Shown here: piece after piece, positions 14,279-18,084 of the stretch
Position numbering within the stretch: the first letter of the stretch is position 1
Layout of the letters: each line of letters begins with the position of its first letter
From: an uncultured Methanobrevibacter sp.
Lineage (GTDB): Archaea; Methanobacteriota; Methanobacteria; Methanobacteriales; Methanobacteriaceae
NCBI RefSeq assembly: GCF_900314695.1
Contig: NZ_OMWD01000036.1
Coordinates: 1-18,084 of the forward strand
Direction of reading: 5' to 3'
DNA length: 18,084 nucleotides
Program-made: the position numbers and the translations under genes
The notes under the pieces: model-generated
What the model saw: the letters and a program-made list of their open reading frames with translations, nothing else
Databases searched by the model: none
Told to the model about the DNA's origin: nothing

Positions 14279-14314
14279 TGTAAGTAGGCACTTACATGCG
14301 AAAAACTTTATATA
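14279..14314 (+). promoter_or_regulatory. Promoter with palindromic operator, copy 3 of 3
   Basis: TGTAAG-N6-CTTACA (14279-14296), 10-bp linker TGCGAAAAAC, then TATA box TTTATATA (14307-14314). ATTAATTGTACT at 14331-14342 lies at the same 24-bp offset from the TATA start as in copy 1, so the start-site region is also shared. What it transcribes is unclear (14335-14650). Confidence 0.68.
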
Positions 14315-14334
14315 TGGATAGTTTCATATAATTA

Positions 14335-14650
14335 ATTGTACTTAGAAAACACAAATCTCTAAGCTACACTACAAAATATAAAAATGTAAATGATGACGTA
14401 TACGATGACATCACACGATGGCATCATCTACGGTGTTATTTCATACTGCAAGGAATATATGATTCCAAAAGACGATTGAAAATAGACAAAAAATGCGACG
14501 ATACTGCAAACTTCACCGGTATAAAATCGCAACAAATGGTGTTTGCGAAGTAGAAACACGATTGTGAAGGGATACAATGTGGCATCTTGGCAGAAGAAAA
14601 TGAAAAAATAGACTTTCAACACGAAATGAATTTAATAAAGACAACAAATA
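14335..14650 (+). other. Unassigned transcript or decayed gene downstream of promoter copy 3
   Basis: The promoter predicts a plus-strand RNA starting near 14335. The region is less AT-rich than its flanks (for example 14395-14550), as coding DNA would be. The only ATG-started frame in the first part is 14390-14479 (29 aa, MMTYTMTSHDGIIYGVISYCKEY...), without a signal peptide or ribosome site. Another frame stays open for about 70 codons to 14553 but has no start codon. A small exported-protein gene that decayed by frameshift, or a non-coding RNA, both fit. The minus-strand frame 14428-14622 looks spurious. Confidence 0.35.
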
Positions 14651-14688
14651 AGTGCAGTAGCATTTAGATGATCTTTATTATTCAACCC

Positions 14689-14829
14689 AATTGGGAGTCC
14701 CTTGATAATTTCCCCCATTTAAACACGTAAAACTCCCAATTAAATTTATCCATTATTCATTCATGTAATAGTATGTATTTGGAGTGAAATATCCATTCTC
14801 CCAAAAAACGACTCCAAATATTTACTATT
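14689..14829 (-). terminator. Two hairpins after the adhesin-like gene
   Basis: The first hairpin past the stop pairs 14811-14829 with 14767-14785: 19 bp with two mismatches and a 25-nt loop. The second pairs AATTGGGAGT (14689-14698) with ACTCCCAATT (14732-14741), 10 perfect bp. The stems share a related core (ACTCCAAAT and ACTCCCAAT). They are probably 3'-end structures of the minus-strand gene at 14848. Confidence 0.5.
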
Positions 14830-14847
14830 CCACTCGTTCTAAAAAAA

Positions 14848-17115
14848 TTACTTTTTAACTCTAACTGATTTTTTAACAGTATCTTTTAAGTAAGTTGCCT
14901 TTAATGTAACCTTTTTACCTACTTTAAGATTTTTTAAAGCAGATTTTTTTACAATGACCTTTGCAATACCTTTGGAATTGATTTTTGCTTTGTATGTTTT
15001 GCCATTGAATTTGAAGGTGACAATCTTATTTTTAAGGGATTTCTTTAAACTAGCTTTTAAAACCAATTTAGCTGATTTTTTAATTTTTGATGTTTTTAAA
15101 GAAATTACATGCTTCACAGCTACTTTTTTAGACAACTTTTTGTTCTTGTAGATTGCAGTTATTGTATATTTCTTAGGTGAATACTTTGATGGCAATTTAA
15201 GTTTTGCAATACCTTTAGAGTTTGTTTTTGTAGATTTGACTTTTTTGCCATTGATTTTGAAAGTTACAGCAGCATTTTTGATTGCTTTACCAGTTTTACC
15301 TGTAACCTTTACCTTATATTCACCACAATATGAAACTTTAGTTGATATAGGCTTTATCTTAATTGGAGCATAATCCACATAAACACCCACATAATAGCTT
15401 TCCTTAAAGCCATCGCTTCCAGTATATTTAACATCAATATCCCAGTCTCCAACAGGCAATTTGGACAAATCGAGTTTTGCAATACCATTTTTAATGGTTG
15501 CTGAGTATACTTTAGATCCTATTTTAGCTGAAATTTTACCTTTGCAGCTTTTAGGGACTTCGAAATAAAGCATATTTTTCTCTCCAACGAGAACATAGCT
15601 TTCATAAACAAGGTCCGGAGAAACTGTAAGATTTGTGCAATAGCCACTTACGTCATAATCACTGCCAGTATATTCTACTTTAAGGACATATTCCCCTGGA
15701 TTAAGGTTATCCATATCAATTGATGCTTTACCCTTAACCAATTTAACAGATTTGAATAATTTGTCATTCAAATAGACTTTTAAACTTCCTTTCGCATTAG
15801 AAGGCAGAACAAGATCTATGCTTGACCCGTCATTAAAGGTTATATCATTTAAATCAGTAATTTCATAATCGACCGTAAAGTTGTCAATGACTGACATAGG
15901 ATAATATTTTTTATCACCCAAATAGGTAACATTGACTGTGTAGTTTCCTTTAGGTAATTTTGAAATAGCAATCCATAAATCCTGGCCTGATTTTTTAATT
16001 GAAGCAGTTTTGTTGTTTATTGTTACTTTAAACAGCTTTACATTCATATCCTCAGGGATATAAACATCAATTGTATTATCTTCACCGTAAACATACATCC
16101 TTTGTACAGTCAAGTCAATGTCATATGTAACATTTACGTTGGCGATTTTGGTTCTTGTGAAATTTTTTGAGTTGAAGACAACCTTAATTTCATGACTTCC
16201 ACAGGTAATGTCATCAAAAAGAGAGTATATGAACTCACCATATTTATCTAATGCTTGTTTTTTAACCAGTTTTGAATCTATGTATACACTTACATCTCCT
16301 TTGGCCAATGAACGAACAGAAATGCAATCATCATGATCAAGATAAATCGATTTAGGTATCTCCATTACGACATTTGTAACATTAAATGTTATATTCCCTT
16401 CGCAATGATTATAGTAATCATCACCTGAATAGACAAATGACATGTTATGAATTCCCAGGCTTGCTGAAGTTACTATGGATTCATTGAAATAAACAAAAGG
16501 CGCTGTTACGTTAGTTTTGTTGATTAGTTTGCCGTCAAAATAGATTTCAACATTTCCTGTTGCAGACCTTGGAAACATGATGGCTGGAATATAATAATGA
16601 CTTTGGGAAAATTGCAAAACCTCCTCGGGAATCATCAGTGTAGGAGTATGGTTTTGAGGATATCTCATTACAATCAAATCATGAGTGACATTTATCTCAA
16701 CATTGTTGTAAAAAGCTGTAACCTTATAATGTGTTGAGTCATATGGAGGCCAGAGATTCACATAAAAAATTGGAAACTTCTGAGGAGGAAGCTGAATCGG
16801 AATGGCCACTGATTTATTGGTGATTGTTTCATTATAAATTGAATAATTATTGATTCTAACTTCCAAATTGCCCTGAGCAGTTTCCGGAAGGTCAACAGTA
16901 ATATCCGTGAGATTTTCAGCATAAACTTTTTCATCAAAAGTGACATTGATTTCACTTGCAATTTCTGCATCCTGTGCAATACTTGAAGCATCTGATTGGA
17001 CTGCTGAATTAGAATCTGTTTCAAGCGTATTGTCCGTCAAATTGTCAGCTGCACTAACACATGACATTGCAAATAAAAATATAATTAGCAAAAATATAAT
17101 TTTTTTAGATTTCAT
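14848..17115 (-). CDS. Adhesin-like secreted protein with Ig-like repeats
   Basis: 755 aa from ATG 17115 (a TTG precedes it). The signal peptide is KSKKIIFLLIIFLFAMSCVSA, cleaved near residue 22. The mature part is a string of ~90-residue beta-sandwich (Ig-like) units, recognisable by repeated endings such as FVYSGDDYYNH, VEYTGSDYDVSGY and VKYTGSDGFKESY. The N-terminal two thirds is rich in N-x-S/T sequons. The last ~170 residues are two lysine-rich units of the 'V.FKINGKKVKSTKTNSKGIAKLKLP' type. Such proteins are very numerous in Methanobrevibacter and thought to bind surfaces or partner cells. There is no LPxTG or C-terminal helix, so the basic C-terminal units may hold it to the wall. Two palindromes lie upstream (17125-17166). 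It is followed in the same direction by hairpins at 14829. Confidence 0.85.
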   Translation of the reverse strand: MKSKKIIFLLIIFLFAMSCVSAADNLTDNTLETDSNSAVQSDASSIAQDAEIASEINVTFDEKVYAENLTDITVDLPETAQGNLEVRINNYSIYNETITNKSVAIPIQLPPQKFPIFYVNLWPPYDSTHYKVTAFYNNVEINVTHDLIVMRYPQNHTPTLMIPEEVLQFSQSHYYIPAIMFPRSATGNVEIYFDGKLINKTNVTAPFVYFNESIVTSASLGIHNMSFVYSGDDYYNHCEGNITFNVTNVVMEIPKSIYLDHDDCISVRSLAKGDVSVYIDSKLVKKQALDKYGEFIYSLFDDITCGSHEIKVVFNSKNFTRTKIANVNVTYDIDLTVQRMYVYGEDNTIDVYIPEDMNVKLFKVTINNKTASIKKSGQDLWIAISKLPKGNYTVNVTYLGDKKYYPMSVIDNFTVDYEITDLNDITFNDGSSIDLVLPSNAKGSLKVYLNDKLFKSVKLVKGKASIDMDNLNPGEYVLKVEYTGSDYDVSGYCTNLTVSPDLVYESYVLVGEKNMLYFEVPKSCKGKISAKIGSKVYSATIKNGIAKLDLSKLPVGDWDIDVKYTGSDGFKESYYVGVYVDYAPIKIKPISTKVSYCGEYKVKVTGKTGKAIKNAAVTFKINGKKVKSTKTNSKGIAKLKLPSKYSPKKYTITAIYKNKKLSKKVAVKHVISLKTSKIKKSAKLVLKASLKKSLKNKIVTFKFNGKTYKAKINSKGIAKVIVKKSALKNLKVGKKVTLKATYLKDTVKKSVRVKK

Positions 17116-17124
17116 CAAATTATA

Positions 17125-17166
17125 ATATGATTCAAATCATATTTAATAGTATTCAAATAGTTGAAT
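17125..17166 (-). promoter_or_regulatory. Upstream palindromes of the adhesin-like gene
   Basis: ATATGATT-CA-AATCATAT (17125-17142) and ATTCAA-ATAG-TTGAAT (17151-17166) lie 10-50 bp before the ATG at 17115, where the archaeal promoter must be. They differ from the TGTAAG operator used at 5047, 13719 and 14279, so this adhesin is probably under another regulator. A/T-rich palindromes can arise by chance. Confidence 0.35.
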
Positions 17167-17221
17167 ATGGCGTTTTAAAAACATTGACAGGACTTGGTGA
17201 AGTTAAAAAAAAAAGAATATT

Positions 17222-17247
17222 AATTTTGAGCAATAACGCTCAAAATT
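17222..17247 (-). terminator. Terminator of the truncated adhesin-like gene
   Basis: AATTTTGAGC (17222-17231) pairs perfectly with GCTCAAAATT (17238-17247), a 10-bp stem with a 6-nt loop, starting 8 bp past the stop codon at 17256. On the minus strand it is followed by AATATTC and a T run (complement of 17203-17212). Confidence 0.6.
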
Positions 17248-17255
17248 AGAGAAAT

Positions 17256-17987
17256 CTATTTGATTTTTAAAGTAATCTTTTTAGTTACTTTATTGTATGT
17301 TGTGTCCCCTGCAAATTTTACAGCAACTTTATAAGTTCCTTTTTTAGCTAATTTTATATTTACACTAGCTATTCCCTTTTTATTTGTTTTTGCAGAGTAG
17401 GTTTTTCCTTTAACAGTAAATTTAATTAATTTACCTTTAACAGGATGGTTTTTCACAGATTTGAATGTTGCTTTAATGAGTTTCTTTTTGGTTTTTACCT
17501 TATATGTTGCTTTTTTAGCTATAATTTTTGGAGTTTGTTTGGTTACTGTTATTTTGGCAGCAGCATATGATGCTTTATAGATATTGTCACCTAAATAATA
17601 TGTTGAAATAGAATAGGAACCTGCTTTTTTGATGTTCAATTGGAATTTGAAAGCACCATTCTTGTCTGTTGTCTTCTTATATGTTTTTCCATTATAGGAA
17701 ATTAATATTTCTTTATTTGGTAAAACAATACCTAGAGCATCTTTCAATATTCCTTTAAAGTTTTTTCCTATTTTGCCATCAACAGCGACATCTACTGTCT
17801 TGGTTTTCACATTACTACAGGTGATTTTAGTTTTAACAACTGGAACAAAAATAGTAACATCGGCTTCTGTTTTAACTCCATCATGTTCACATTCAAATAG
17901 ATATTTTCCACTTGACAGATTTTTAACAACACATTCTGCATATCCGTATTCATCAGTAGTTACATTAGCTATATTGATACCGTTTAA
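17256..17987 (-). pseudogene. Adhesin-like Ig-repeat protein, 5' part cut off by a TnpB transposon
   Basis: The frame ends at 17256 and is open for 243 codons back to the transposon junction at 17987/17988. It then runs about 23 codons into the element before a stop. A GTG at 17810 is not a credible start: the residues before it (LNGINIANVTTDEYGYAECVVKNLSSGKYLFECEHDGV..., in short runs) are clearly Ig-like adhesin sequence and continuous with what follows. The remaining part has three Ig-like units, including NKEILISYNGKTYKKTTDKNGAFKF and a lysine-rich C-terminal pair (IKFTVKGKTYSAKTNKKGIASVNI). There is no anchor motif. The signal peptide and N-terminal domains must lie on the far side of the element, if still present. 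Expression from this side would need a promoter inside the element. Confidence 0.82.
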
Positions 17988-18084
17988 TTGAACTACCTCG
18001 ACTTTGGTGAAGTCGAGGATTCTTACTTCACGGGCTGATACTCTCCCACGAGAGTAGGATTACCGTGCTATCCCCCCTGTTCCA
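17988..18084 (-). mobile_element. Right end of a second TnpB-type transposon, inverted (partial)
   Basis: Read on the minus strand, this is the same sequence as 3-99 with two differences, including the terminal hairpin CCTCGACTT / AAGTCGAGG and the final TAGTTCAA. The element body lies right of the window. It sits inside an adhesin-like reading frame, giving a precise junction at 17987/17988. The guide part of its omega-like RNA would begin with TTAAACGGTATCAATATAGC, which is adhesin coding sequence. Confidence 0.72.

Noticed and set aside
14428..14622. Minus-strand 64-codon frame as a gene
   Set aside because: Opposes the strong promoter copy 3, has no ribosome site and no family-like pattern.
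17256..17810. Complete 184-aa protein starting at GTG 17810
   Set aside because: Adhesin-like coding sequence continues in frame upstream to the transposon junction, and there is no signal peptide or ribosome site at the GTG.

Overview
The window is AT-rich archaeal DNA, most likely from a Methanobrevibacter-like member of the Methanobacteriales. Reasons: an Orc1/Cdc6 initiator, an archaeal pterin pyrophosphokinase (MptE-type), an archease, archaeal TATA boxes close to start codons, and long lysine-rich Ig-like adhesin proteins of the kind that fill Methanobrevibacter genomes.

Both window edges are the same ~97-bp sequence in inverted orientation (3-99 and 17988-18084, 95 of 97 positions equal). 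It looks like the right end, with its omega-RNA-like hairpins, of an IS605/IS200-type TnpB transposon, and both copies point inward. The right copy interrupts an adhesin-like gene, which stays open in frame up to the junction.

Layout. 154-4909 is a minus-strand block: a MetX-like alpha/beta-hydrolase lacking all three expected catalytic residues, a DUF4064 membrane protein, archease, Orc1/Cdc6, MptE-type pyrophosphokinase and a YczE-type membrane protein, with one small plus-strand membrane peptide. 5047-5606 holds a regulated promoter and a small LPATG-anchored secreted protein. 5903-7045 is a class V aminotransferase. 7085-7395 is an array of six ~53-bp units, each starting with TTACACTTGAAA, which I read as Orc1/Cdc6 recognition boxes, so a probable chromosomal replication origin. 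7478-8722 is a three-gene operon (GerW/YtfJ-like, DUF2953-like, unknown). 8774-10764 is a minus-strand dUTPase / acetolactate-synthase-like pair, divergent from a 4-oxalocrotonate tautomerase-like gene. 11128-12063 encodes a duplicated-domain, possibly DNA-binding protein. 12067-13340 has no gene I can support, except for one inverted origin box at 12129. 13345-13525 is a compact transcription unit (hairpin, strong ribosome binding site, 20-codon frame, hairpin). 13719-14650 has two more copies of the promoter element of 5047, one driving a small secreted protein and one an unassigned transcript. 14848-17115 and 17256-17987 are adhesin-like genes, the second truncated by the transposon.

Three themes link the parts: replication initiation (Orc1/Cdc6 and box array), cell-surface proteins (LPATG protein, small secreted protein, two adhesins, three copies of one palindrome-plus-TATA promoter), and flanking inverted TnpB element ends that could guide cleavage at, or recombine around, the segment.
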